The notes beneath the pieces are model-generated. The model saw nothing but the letters and a program-made list of their open reading frames with translations. It ran no database searches and was not told the DNA's origin. 64,000 bases of DNA from Aminobacter sp039907765 (GTDB lineage: Bacteria > Pseudomonadota > Alphaproteobacteria > Rhizobiales > Rhizobiaceae), in contig NZ_JARDJI010000002.1 of assembly GCF_039907765.1 (NCBI RefSeq), forward strand, positions 62,001 through 126,000, written 5' to 3'. Made by a program: the position numbers and the translations under genes. Position 1 is the stretch's first letter; each line of letters starts with the position of its first letter. Of the stretch, positions 36,208 through 44,592 are shown piece by piece.

Positions 36208-36873
36208 ATGAAGAATTTGACCGTTGTTGCGGTGGCATTAGCCGCCGGCCTGACTTCTTTTGCCGCTCACGCCCAGGAAGGCGCTGTCAGGGCCTCCAAG
36301 ACGATCATCGAACAGACCGCCAAGAACAAGAACGTCAAGGCCGAACCCAAGAAGGCCGACGATTGCCCCTATCTGTTCGGCTGCTCGAAGAAGGCTGAGA
36401 TCGATACGTTCACCACGGCGTCGATTGGCGGCAAGGGCGCCAAGACCGTCAAGGAGCAGGCCGCCAAGTCCGCCAAGGCCACCAAGTCCACCGCCCCTGG
36501 CAAGCCGTATGGCGAGATCGTCGCCCGCTACGCCTCGGCCTACGGTGTGCCGGTATCGCTCGCCCATGCCGTCATCAGCGTGGAGAGCAACTACCGCCCG
36601 AACACGCGCGGCAGGGCCGGCGAGATCGGGCTGATGCAGATCAAGCCGGCGACGGCGCGCATGATGGGCTACAGCGGCTCCGCCAAGGGGCTCTTCAACC
36701 CCGAGACCAACATCAAGTTCGGCATGCTGTATCTGGCCAAGGCGCACGAACTGAGCGGCGGCGCCACCTGTGGCACGATCCTCAAGTACAATGCCGGCCA
36801 CGGCGCCAAGCGCATGAACCCGATCTCGGCCGCCTACTGCAAGAAGGTCCAGTCCCGCCTGGCCGGTGCCTGA
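36208..36873 (+). CDS. Lytic transglycosylase, SLT domain
   Basis: A 221-residue periplasmic protein with a Sec signal peptide (cleavage after AAHAQ region, about residue 22). A Lys/Ala-rich linker (residues 25-95) is followed by an SLT domain with catalytic Glu126 in HAVISVESNYRP, the GEIGLMQIKPATA motif and the closing YNAGHGAKR. Two Cys pairs may form disulfides. AAGGA six bases before the ATG supports the start. Similar small SLT proteins serve in wall turnover or secretion-machine assembly; no secretion genes are nearby. Confidence 0.92.
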   Translation: MKNLTVVAVALAAGLTSFAAHAQEGAVRASKTIIEQTAKNKNVKAEPKKADDCPYLFGCSKKAEIDTFTTASIGGKGAKTVKEQAAKSAKATKSTAPGKPYGEIVARYASAYGVPVSLAHAVISVESNYRPNTRGRAGEIGLMQIKPATARMMGYSGSAKGLFNPETNIKFGMLYLAKAHELSGGATCGTILKYNAGHGAKRMNPISAAYCKKVQSRLAGA

Positions 36874-36919
36874 TGGAAAGCAGCCAAGGCTGAGGCGCGC
36901 GAAGCGCCGACGTTTTTGG

Positions 36920-36949
36920 TTGCGTTTTCCGGCGCAAATCCCTTTATAC
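36920..36949 (+). promoter_or_regulatory. Predicted rnpB promoter
   Basis: TTGCGT (36920-36925), an 18-base spacer and TTATAC (36944-36949) end six bases before the first paired base of the RNA. Confidence 0.6.
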
Positions 36950-36954
36950 GCCTT

Positions 36955-37348
36955 GCCAGCTGGCCGGGCGGCCGCACCTGCGAAGCCGAAAGGCTGCAGG
37001 TGAGGAAAGTCCGGGCTCCATGGAGACACGGTGCCGGTTAATGGCCGGCGGGGGCGACCCCAGGGAAAGTGCCACAGAAAGCAAACCGCCGCGGTTTCCG
37101 CGGCAAGGGTGAAAGGGTGGGGTAAGAGCCCACCGCGCGACTGGCAACAGGAGCGGCACGGTAAACCCCACCGGGAGCAAAACCGAATAGGGGCGGTGCG
37201 AGGGGCAACCCTCAGGGCTGTTTCCGGCCTGCCGCCCGGGTTGGTTGCGTGAGGCGTGCAGCAATGCCCGTCCAAGAAGAATGGCCGCCACGTTCCCGTG
37301 CCGCGAGGCGCGGGGGCCATACAGAACCCGGCTTACAGGCCAGCTGGC
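36955..37348 (+). ncRNA. rnpB: RNase P RNA, type A
   Basis: The catalytic RNA of RNase P, which matures tRNA 5' ends. The universal 5' element GAGGAAAGTCCGGGC begins at 37002, and the 3' half carries the conserved ACAGAA near 37321. The ends pair as P1: GCCAGCTGGCC (36955-36965) with GGCCAGCTGGC (37338-37348). The length of about 394 bases fits an alphaproteobacterial type A molecule. It stands between the SLT gene and parD. Confidence 0.95.
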
Positions 37349-37461
37349 GCTGCCTGTTTTCCAACTTGGCCGCGCAAGCGAATTGTCCTGCGGGCACCAG
37401 GTGTTGCGACATGTCGGCGGATGCCCCGCCGCCTGCCATGCGGGCCCGGGCGCTTGAAGGC

Positions 37462-37480
37462 GGTACGATTTATTCGTACC
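37462..37480. promoter_or_regulatory. Perfect palindrome ahead of parD (autoregulatory operator)
   Basis: GGTACGA and TCGTACC are exact inverted arms around TTTAT, 28 bases before the antitoxin ATG. ParD-type ribbon-helix-helix antitoxins repress their own operon at such sites. Confidence 0.75.
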
Positions 37481-37508
37481 ATCCCGCTCCGATCACCAGG
37501 AGCGCGGC

Positions 37509-37781
37509 ATGGGCCACATCGACAAGCGCAGCATCACGCTTTCGCCCGAGCTGGCGGCCGCCGTCGACGGTGCCGTCGAGGCCGGCGAATACGCCTCCGC
37601 AAGCGAGGTGATCCGCGACGCGCTCAGGCTCTGGAAGGAGCGGCGCGAACTCTATGGCTATACGCTCGAGGAGCTTCGCGCGCTGGTGCGGGAGGGCATC
37701 GACAGCGGGCCGGGACAATTCGACACGATGGATCAGCTCAAGGCTGAAGCGCGCAAGCGACTAGCTCAAATCAGATCTTGA
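37509..37781 (+). CDS. parD: ParD-type antitoxin
   Basis: A 90-residue antitoxin of the ParD/CopG/Arc family. The ribbon-helix-helix part is at residues 6-45 (RSITLSPELAAAVDGAVEAG, then SASEVIRDALRLW), and the C-terminal part wraps the toxin. AGGAGCGCGGC precedes the ATG. It overlaps or abuts a parE-like frame that appears to be broken, so it may be an orphan antitoxin. Confidence 0.9.
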   Translation: MGHIDKRSITLSPELAAAVDGAVEAGEYASASEVIRDALRLWKERRELYGYTLEELRALVREGIDSGPGQFDTMDQLKAEARKRLAQIRS

Positions 37782-38002
37782 GGCAGGCAGGTGCGCATCA
37801 GACGGACCGTTTCGAGCTGCGGTGGAATGCCTTGGCGCATCATCCGTCACTCGGCCGGACATGCAGCGACATAGCCGAAGGCGTCCGGTGTCTTGGAGAG
37901 GGCGAATATCTGATCTTCTATCGCGTGGCGGAAGAGGGTGTGGATATCCTTCGCGTGCTGCACGGCCGCCGCAACATTACCGGCGACGACCTATCGCCCT
38001 GA
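37778..38002 (+). pseudogene. parE: ParE toxin remnant lacking its N-terminal part
   Basis: From a TTG that overlaps the parD stop, the frame encodes 74 residues. The part from DRFELRWNALAHHPSLGR to EYLIFYRVAEEGVDILRVLHG matches the middle and end of ParE toxins, but the first strand and helix (about 20-35 residues) are missing. In another frame a GTG at 37791 begins V-R-I-R-R-T, which looks like a ParE start. An internal deletion that changed frame explains both. A shortened toxin expressed from the TTG cannot be excluded. Confidence 0.65.
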
Positions 38003-38006
38003 TCGC

Positions 38007-39122
38007 TCACCCGCCGATCCTGTCCAGCGACGCTTTCATCGCCGCCCAAAGCTCCTCCACCGGCTCGCAGCCGACGGAAAGCCTGACGAAGCCGGGCGTC
38101 ACCGCATCGCCGCGGCGCAGGCGACGCTCGGCGACGGTGTGCACGCCGCCGAAAGAGGTGGCGGCGTGCATCAGCTCGCAGCCGTTGATGAAGTCCTCAG
38201 CCTTCTGCTCCGAGCCCAGGTCGAAGCTGATGAGGAAGCCGAAGCGCTCCATCTGGGCGCGGGCGAGGTTGTGGGACGGGTCGCCCTCGAGGCCGGGGAA
38301 GCGCAGGCCGCTCACGGCGGGGTGGGCCTTGAGCCGCGGGGCGAGAGCTTCGGCCGAGGAGCACATGCGGTCGAAGCGCAGTTCCAGCGTCTCGAGCCCG
38401 CGATGCACCAGCCAGGCCTCGAACGGGCCGGGGATGCCGCCGGCATTCTGCCGCCATTCGGTCACGGCTGCGATGACACCGGGATGGCGGCTCGCGACAT
38501 GGCCGAACAGCACGTCGGAATGGCCGTTCGGCGCCTTGGTGTCGGCGGCAACGACGACGTCGGCGCCGAGGTCGAGCGGGCGCTGGCCGAAGGGCGTCAT
38601 CGTGGTGTTGTCGACGACGAGCAGGCCGCCCGCCCGGTGCACCGCCTCGGCCACGGCCCTGATGTCGCAGATGTCGAGCGTGGGGTTCGACGGGCTTTCG
38701 AGGAAGACCAGGCGATAGCCTTCGAAGCCGCCGTCGAGGAATGACGATGTCGGCCTGACGTTGGTGGAGACGCCGAAAGCGCCGAGGAAGCGCTCCGCCA
38801 TCAGGCGGGTCGTGTGGTAGCCGTCGGACGGCAGCAGGATCCGGTCGCCTGCCTTCAGCAGGGCGAAGAACGTCGCCGAGATCGCGCCCATGCCCGAGGG
38901 GAAGGCCACGCAGGGTGCGGCTTCGAGGTGGCCGAGCATCTCCTCCACCGCCGCCCAGTTGGGATTGCTGAAGCGGCCGTACTGGTTGAAGCCCGTCGCA
39001 TCGCCCGGCGAATGGTAGATGGCGGCCATGGTGAGCGGGAGTGGGATGGGGTCGCCCTTCGACAACCCGGAGCGCCGGAGATGGGCAAGAGACGCGGCGC
39101 GCTTCTTCATCGTCTCGGTCAT
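38007..39122 (-). CDS. Cystathionine gamma-lyase/synthase-family PLP enzyme
   Basis: A 371-residue PLP enzyme of the Cys/Met metabolism family. The PLP lysine is in VVAADTKAPNGHSDVLFG, and the substrate-side motifs SPSNPTLDICDI and GFVRLSVGCEPVEELW are conserved. It probably cleaves cystathionine or a related sulfur amino acid. The motif around the PLP lysine differs from the usual TKY-x-GH form of MetB/MetC (TKAPNGH), so the exact reaction is uncertain. The ATG at 39122 is chosen; its ribosome site GGGGAG is rather distant. Confidence 0.88.
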   Translation of the reverse strand: MTETMKKRAASLAHLRRSGLSKGDPIPLPLTMAAIYHSPGDATGFNQYGRFSNPNWAAVEEMLGHLEAAPCVAFPSGMGAISATFFALLKAGDRILLPSDGYHTTRLMAERFLGAFGVSTNVRPTSSFLDGGFEGYRLVFLESPSNPTLDICDIRAVAEAVHRAGGLLVVDNTTMTPFGQRPLDLGADVVVAADTKAPNGHSDVLFGHVASRHPGVIAAVTEWRQNAGGIPGPFEAWLVHRGLETLELRFDRMCSSAEALAPRLKAHPAVSGLRFPGLEGDPSHNLARAQMERFGFLISFDLGSEQKAEDFINGCELMHAATSFGGVHTVAERRLRRGDAVTPGFVRLSVGCEPVEELWAAMKASLDRIGG

Positions 39123-39531
39123 GGTCTGCGCATCTCCCCGAAGCATTTCCTGCATTGCCGAGGCTAGGGCGCAGGTCGGCGCCAAGCAAGGCCCGGTTCG
39201 GCTGCTGCATTGGGCCACGCTAAGACTTCGTTAGCCTTAATGGAGCATAAAAATCCGAATGCCGCGAAAGGGTTCATCAGCCCCCGGTTGCGACATGATC
39301 GTGTGCCGTGTTCCCGTTGACGCCCATATTGCCCCATGTTATCCCAAATCGGTAACCATGATTTCGTTCCAGTAAAGGGTGAGGCGTATGCCGACCCGGC
39401 GGCCGCGGCGGCTGCGGGTCGCTGTACGGATTCGGCCGGGGGCGGGAGTGGCTTGCGGATCTGGCCGGGCCGGCGTGGCGCGGCCGGTGTGATGACGAGG
39501 GGCGCGGCAGCGGAAGCGGCCGTATCATGTG
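39123..39531. other. Leader region of the dcw cluster
   Basis: No gene is seen in these 409 bases. They hold the promoter and MraZ boxes at 39317-39346 and a GC-rich untranslated leader of about 180 bases before mraZ, with several possible hairpins (for example in 39400-39480). Confidence 0.7.
39317..39346 (+). promoter_or_regulatory. dcw promoter with three MraZ boxes
   Basis: TTGACG (39317-39322), a 17-base spacer and TATCCC (39340-39345) form the promoter. CCCA, the complement of the MraZ half-site TGGG, recurs at 39323, 39333 and 39343, exactly ten bases apart, filling the spacer and the -10 element. This fits repression of the cluster by MraZ. Confidence 0.75.
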
Positions 39532-39990
39532 ATGGACCGGTTTCTGTCGAATGCGGTGAACAGGATCGATGCGAAGGGGCGGGTCTCCGTTCCGGCGCAT
39601 TTCCGTGCCGTACTGCAGAAGCGTGGCTATACCGAGCTCTATGCGTTGCGTGCGCTCGACGTGCCGGCACTCGACGTGGGCGGGCTGGATCTGCTCGACC
39701 GCTACGAGCAGCGCATCGCGCAGGAGGATCCGTTCCTGCAGACGGCGGACGACATGTCATTCTTCGTTCATGGCGACAGCACTTTCCTGAAGCTCGACCA
39801 GGACGGGCGGATATCGGTCTCGGACTTTCTGCGCGAGCACACGGGGATCACGGCGGAAGTGGCTTTCGTCGGGCGAGGGCAGTTCTTCCAGATGTGGGAG
39901 CCCGAGCGGCTGCGTGCCCATGGTGCGGACGTGCGCGCACGGCTGCTGAAAGTCCGGCATCGGACGGCACAAGGGGAGCGACCGGAATGA
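39532..39990 (+). CDS. mraZ: Transcriptional regulator MraZ
   Basis: A 152-residue AbrB-like (SpoVT fold) DNA-binding protein with two MraZ repeats (FLSNAVNRIDAKGRVSVPAHFR and LDQDGRISVSDFLREHTGI; only the family-typical DAKGRVSVP and DGRISV are needed to recognise it). It represses the dcw cluster in E. coli. ATG at 39532 is preferred over the GTG directly before it. The stop overlaps rsmH by four bases. Confidence 0.95.
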   Translation: MDRFLSNAVNRIDAKGRVSVPAHFRAVLQKRGYTELYALRALDVPALDVGGLDLLDRYEQRIAQEDPFLQTADDMSFFVHGDSTFLKLDQDGRISVSDFLREHTGITAEVAFVGRGQFFQMWEPERLRAHGADVRARLLKVRHRTAQGERPE

Positions 39991-41003
39991 TGGCGGGTCA
40001 CGGGGATGACCAACAGGCCACCGGCGGCCCGGCCCGCCATGTCCCGGTTCTCCTTGCCGAAGTGCTTGCAGCGCTTCGCCCCGCCGAAGGCGAAGTGCAT
40101 GTGGACGGCACCTTTGGCGCCGGCGGCTACACCAGGGCGATCCTGGAGGCCGGCGCTTCGGTGGTGGCGATAGACCGCGACCCCGATGCGATCGCCGCGG
40201 GCAGGGCACTCGAAAGCCAGTCCGGCGGCAAGCTGAAGCTGGTTCAGGCTCCCTTCTCCAGTCTCGACGAACATGTCGACCAGGCCGATGGCGTGGTGCT
40301 CGACATCGGCGTCTCGTCGATGCAGCTCGACCAGGCCGCGCGCGGCTTCTCGTTCCGCGCCGACGGTCCTCTCGACATGCGCATGGCCCAGGCGGGACCG
40401 AGCGCGGCCGATGTCGTCAACCGCTTCAAGGCGGGCGATCTCGCGCGCATCTTCGGCTTCCTCGGCGAGGAGCGGCACGCCGGACGGATCGCGCGGATGA
40501 TCGAAAGCCGCCGCGAGAAGCGCCCTTTCGAGCGTACGCTCGATCTCGCCGATGCGATCGAGACCCATATCGGCCGCAGCCCGAAGGACAAGATCCATCC
40601 GGCGACGCGGGTGTTCCAGGCGCTGCGCATCTATGTCAACGACGAGCTTGGCGAGCTGGCCCGGGCGCTCTTCGCCGCCGAGTGCGCGCTCAAGCCCGGC
40701 GGGCGGCTGGTCGTCGTGACGTTTCATTCGCTGGAAGACCGCATCGTCAAGCGCTTCATCGCCGACCGGTCGAGCGCGCCGTCGCGCTCGCGCTACATGC
40801 CGGAACTCGAAACGATCGCCACGACCTTCGAAAAGTCGGGCGGCGCGGTTGGGCCGGGCGACGCCGAAACCGCCGCCAACCCGCGTGCCCGCTCGGCCAA
40901 GTTGCGTGCTGCCGTGCGCACCGCCGCGCCGGCGCGCGCTGAGGATTTTTCAATCTTCGGGCTTCCGAAGCTTCCCGACGTCGGCCAGACGGGAGAAAGG
41001 TAA
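39987..41003 (+). CDS. rsmH: 16S rRNA (cytosine-1402-N4) methyltransferase RsmH
   Basis: A 338-residue SAM-dependent enzyme (MraW) that methylates C1402 in the decoding site of 16S rRNA. HVPVLLAEVL, DGTFGAGGYT, VLDIGVSSMQLD and VVTFHSLEDRIVK are the family motifs. The ATG overlaps the mraZ stop. It is the second gene of the dcw operon. Confidence 0.95.
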   Translation: MMAGHGDDQQATGGPARHVPVLLAEVLAALRPAEGEVHVDGTFGAGGYTRAILEAGASVVAIDRDPDAIAAGRALESQSGGKLKLVQAPFSSLDEHVDQADGVVLDIGVSSMQLDQAARGFSFRADGPLDMRMAQAGPSAADVVNRFKAGDLARIFGFLGEERHAGRIARMIESRREKRPFERTLDLADAIETHIGRSPKDKIHPATRVFQALRIYVNDELGELARALFAAECALKPGGRLVVVTFHSLEDRIVKRFIADRSSAPSRSRYMPELETIATTFEKSGGAVGPGDAETAANPRARSAKLRAAVRTAAPARAEDFSIFGLPKLPDVGQTGER

Positions 41004-41008
41004 GACTC

Positions 41009-41383
41009 GTGTTCCGTACCAGCGACATGGTCCTGATCGCCGTGATGGTTACCGCCGCGGCGTTCACCTACAAGACCAAGGACGAGGCCGAAAACCAGCT
41101 CAAGGCCGTCAACAAGATCGAGGCGCAGATCCGCTTCGAGGAAGACACCATCGACCTGCTGAAGGCCGACTGGAGCCTGCTGACCCAGCCGGCGCGCCTG
41201 CAGACGCTTGCCGATGCCTACCAGGCCGAGCTGAAGCTCCAGCCCGTCGACGCGCGCCAGATCGTCGGCCTGGATGCGCTGCCCGCCCGTCCGCTGACCA
41301 TCGAAGACCTGACGCGCGAAGCATCCGGCGGCACGGCTGACACCACGCTCGACCAGATTTTGACCGGGGGAATATCGCAATGA
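41009..41383 (+). CDS. ftsL: Cell division protein FtsL
   Basis: A 124-residue bitopic protein of the divisome. A single membrane helix (about residues 5-20) is followed by a coiled coil (NQLKAVNKIEAQIRFEEDTID). It starts with GTG five bases after rsmH and overlaps ftsI by four bases. Position and shape identify it more than sequence. Confidence 0.9.
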   Translation: MFRTSDMVLIAVMVTAAAFTYKTKDEAENQLKAVNKIEAQIRFEEDTIDLLKADWSLLTQPARLQTLADAYQAELKLQPVDARQIVGLDALPARPLTIEDLTREASGGTADTTLDQILTGGISQ

Positions 41384-43089
41384 TCGGCTGGCTGGGCAAA
41401 AAGCGGCGCAAGGCGGAAGGCGACGCCGCGATCGTGTTCGACAGCGCGCGCAAGAAGACGGGCGGGCGCACGCGCAACCGCGTCATCATGACGATGGTCG
41501 TGTTCTTCTCGATCTACGCCACCATCGCGGGCCGGCTCGTCTATCTCGGCATGCTCGATCCAGAGGCCGCGGCCGGGCCGGAATCGCGCGTGACCGCCTC
41601 GCGTCCCGACATCGTCGACCGCTATGGCGAGGTGCTGGCGACCGACATCAAGACGGCCTCGCTGTTTGCCGAGCCGCGCCGCATCGTCGATGCCGACGAG
41701 GCGATCGAGAAGCTGACGACCGTGCTGCCGGATCTCGACGTCGAGCAGACCTACAACAAGCTGAAGAGCGGCACCGGCTTCGTCTGGCTCAAGCGGCAGC
41801 TGACGCCCAAGCAGCAGGCCGAGATCATGGCGCTGGGCATTCCCGGCATCGCCTTCCGCACCGAGAAGCGCCGCTTCTACCCGGCCGGCGAGACCACCTC
41901 CCACATCATCGGGCTGACCAACGTCGACAACAAGGGCATTTCCGGCCTGGAAAAGTACATCGACGACCAGGGCCTGGCCGATCTCCAGGCTTCGGGCCTG
42001 GCCGTCGCCAAGGACCTCAAGCCGGTCAGGCTGTCGATCGACCTGCGCGTGCAGCACATCGTGCGCAGCGAAATCGTCGCCGCGCTCGAGAAGTACCGGG
42101 CCATCGCCGCGGGCGCCGTCGTCCTCGACGTCAGGACCGGCGAAGTGCTGGCCATGGGCTCGGTCCCGGATTTCGACCCCAACAACCCGTTCAACGCGCT
42201 GCAGCAGGATCGCCTGAACCGGATGTCGGCGGGCCTCTACGAGATGGGCTCGACCATCAAGAGCTTCACCACCTCGATGGCGCTGGATTCCGGCAAGGTG
42301 ACGCTGCAGAGCACCTTCGACGCGAGCAAGCCGATCAAGATCGGCGGCCAGACGATCCGCGACTTCCGCGGCAAGGGCAGGGTGCTCAGCGTGCCCGAGG
42401 TGTTCATCTACTCCTCCAACATCGGCTCGGCGCGCGAGGCCGAGGCCGTCGGCGTCGAGGCGCATCGCGAATTCCTCAGGCGCATGGGGCTGCTCGACCG
42501 GATGCAGACGGAGCTGCCGGAGGTCGCCAAGCCGACCGAACCGAAGGTCTGGAAGAGGGTGCACTCGATCACGGCCGCGTTCGGGCATGGGTTCTCGACC
42601 ACGCCGCTGCAGACGGCCGTCGGCGCCGCCGCGCTGATGAACGGCGGCAAGCTGCTGCCGCCGACCTTCCTGATCCGCACCCAGGAGGAGGCGAATGCGA
42701 TCGGCAAGCAAGTGGTCAAGTCGCAGACCGTCGAGGACATGAAGTATCTCTACCGCCTCAACGCCGAAGAGGGCGGCGGCAAGCGCGGCACGGTTCCCGG
42801 CTATCGCGTCGGCGGCAAGACGGGTACGGCCGAGAAGGTTGTCAACGGGCGCTATTCGAAGGAAAAGAACTTCAATGCCTTCGTTGCCGCCTTCCCGATG
42901 GAAGATCCGAAGTACCTGGTGCTGACCATCATCGACGAGCCGAAGATGGAAGGTTCCACCCGCTCGGCCACGGCCGGTCTCACGGCCGCGCCGATGGCGT
43001 CCAACATTATCCGGCGCTCGGCCCCGCTGCTTGGCGTGAAGCCAGAATTCGGCCAAGAAGGTGAGGCAACGCTGGCTTCCTACCCTTGA
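41380..43089 (+). CDS. ftsI: Penicillin-binding protein 3 / FtsI
   Basis: A 569-residue class B transpeptidase for septal peptidoglycan. It has a short cytoplasmic tail, a membrane helix around residues 35-56, the dimer domain, and the transpeptidase domain with Ser291-T-I-Lys294, Ser345-Ser-Asn347 and Lys480-Thr-Gly-Thr483. A 48-base gap separates it from murE, the widest in this part of the operon. Confidence 0.95.
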   Translation: MIGWLGKKRRKAEGDAAIVFDSARKKTGGRTRNRVIMTMVVFFSIYATIAGRLVYLGMLDPEAAAGPESRVTASRPDIVDRYGEVLATDIKTASLFAEPRRIVDADEAIEKLTTVLPDLDVEQTYNKLKSGTGFVWLKRQLTPKQQAEIMALGIPGIAFRTEKRRFYPAGETTSHIIGLTNVDNKGISGLEKYIDDQGLADLQASGLAVAKDLKPVRLSIDLRVQHIVRSEIVAALEKYRAIAAGAVVLDVRTGEVLAMGSVPDFDPNNPFNALQQDRLNRMSAGLYEMGSTIKSFTTSMALDSGKVTLQSTFDASKPIKIGGQTIRDFRGKGRVLSVPEVFIYSSNIGSAREAEAVGVEAHREFLRRMGLLDRMQTELPEVAKPTEPKVWKRVHSITAAFGHGFSTTPLQTAVGAAALMNGGKLLPPTFLIRTQEEANAIGKQVVKSQTVEDMKYLYRLNAEEGGGKRGTVPGYRVGGKTGTAEKVVNGRYSKEKNFNAFVAAFPMEDPKYLVLTIIDEPKMEGSTRSATAGLTAAPMASNIIRRSAPLLGVKPEFGQEGEATLASYP

Positions 43090-43137
43090 TTCTCAGGCGC
43101 GCCAAAGAACGCGCCGCTTTATGACGAACGGAACTCG

Positions 43138-44592
43138 ATGAAAATAAAAGACCTTGCCGGTATCCTGCCCGTCGATGGGGTTCTGTCCCACGATGTCGAG
43201 GCGAGCGGGGTTTCCTCGGATTCGCGGCAGGTGACGCCGGGAACGCTGTTTTTTGCCCTGCCCGGCAGCAAGGCCGACGGTGCTGCCTATGCCGCCGATG
43301 CGGCCAAACGTGGCGCACTCGCCGTGATTGCCTCGAAGGAAACCCAGATTTCGACGGTGAGCGTGCCCGTCATCCTGGTCGACGACCCGCGCCAGGCCCT
43401 GGCTCTGAGCGCGGCCAGGTTCTATGGCCGCCAGCCCGGGACCATGGTTGCCGTCACCGGCACCAGCGGCAAGACCTCGGTCGCCGCCTTCACGCGCCAG
43501 ATCTGGGAGCAGGCGGGCTTTGCCGCGGCCAGCATCGGCACGACGGGTGTCGTGGCGCCGGGCCGCAACGAATACGGCCAACTGACCACGCCGGACCCGG
43601 TGGCGCTGCACAGGCTCCTGGCCGAACTCGCCGACGCGGGCGTGACGCACGCCTCGATGGAAGCGTCGAGCCACGGCCTCGACCAGCGCCGCCTGGATGG
43701 CGTGCGGCTCGCAGCCGGCGGCTTCACCAATCTCGGCCGCGACCACATGGACTACCACCCGACGGTCGAAGACTATCTGCGCGCCAAGCTGCGCCTGTTC
43801 GACACGCTGCTGCCCAAGGGCGCGCCGGCGGTGATCTTCGCCGACGATGCATGGTCGCAGCCGACGATCGAAGCCGCGCGCGCAGCCGGCCTCGAGGTGC
43901 TGACGGTCGGCAGGCACGGCGAATTCCTCAGCCTGAAGCGGGTGGAGCACGAACGCCACCGGCAGCGCGCCGAGATCGAATGCGGCGGCGTCATCCACGA
44001 AGTCGACCTGCCGCTGGCCGGCGACTTCCAGGTCGCCAACTCGCTGGTGGCGGCGGGGCTGGCTATCGCGACCGGAACGGACGCAGCCAGGGCGCTGGCG
44101 GCGCTCGAGCACCTCAAGGGGGCTCCGGGCCGGCTCGACCTCGTCGGCACCACCGCGGCCGGGGCGCCCGTCTATGTCGACTACGCCCACAAGCCTGATG
44201 CACTCGAGAACGTGCTCGCTTCGGTGCGGCCGTTCACGACGGGCCGGGTCATCGTGGTCTTCGGCTGCGGCGGCGACCGCGACCGCGGCAAGCGCCCGAT
44301 CATGGGCGAGATCGCGACGCGGCTGGCGGACGTCACCATCGTGACCGACGACAATCCGCGTTCCGAGGTTCCCGAAACCATCCGCGCGGCGATCATGGCC
44401 GCCGCACCCGGCGCGATCGAGATCGGCGACCGGCGCCGGGCGATCCACGAGGCTGTCGCCATGCTGCACGAGGGCGACACGCTGATCGTCGCCGGCAAGG
44501 GGCACGAGGAAGGCCAGACGATCGGCAGCCAGACGCTGCATTTTTCGGACCATGAGGAAGTGCGCAAGGCGCTCGCCGGGAGCCCGGCATGA
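43138..44592 (+). CDS. murE: UDP-MurNAc-tripeptide ligase MurE
   Basis: A 484-residue ATP-dependent ligase that adds the third residue of the stem peptide. The P-loop is AVTGTSGKTSVAAF. The motif DDNPR, close to the C-terminus, marks specificity for meso-diaminopimelate, as expected in Gram-negatives. Its last codons overlap murF by four bases. Confidence 0.95.
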   Translation: MKIKDLAGILPVDGVLSHDVEASGVSSDSRQVTPGTLFFALPGSKADGAAYAADAAKRGALAVIASKETQISTVSVPVILVDDPRQALALSAARFYGRQPGTMVAVTGTSGKTSVAAFTRQIWEQAGFAAASIGTTGVVAPGRNEYGQLTTPDPVALHRLLAELADAGVTHASMEASSHGLDQRRLDGVRLAAGGFTNLGRDHMDYHPTVEDYLRAKLRLFDTLLPKGAPAVIFADDAWSQPTIEAARAAGLEVLTVGRHGEFLSLKRVEHERHRQRAEIECGGVIHEVDLPLAGDFQVANSLVAAGLAIATGTDAARALAALEHLKGAPGRLDLVGTTAAGAPVYVDYAHKPDALENVLASVRPFTTGRVIVVFGCGGDRDRGKRPIMGEIATRLADVTIVTDDNPRSEVPETIRAAIMAAAPGAIEIGDRRRAIHEAVAMLHEGDTLIVAGKGHEEGQTIGSQTLHFSDHEEVRKALAGSPA

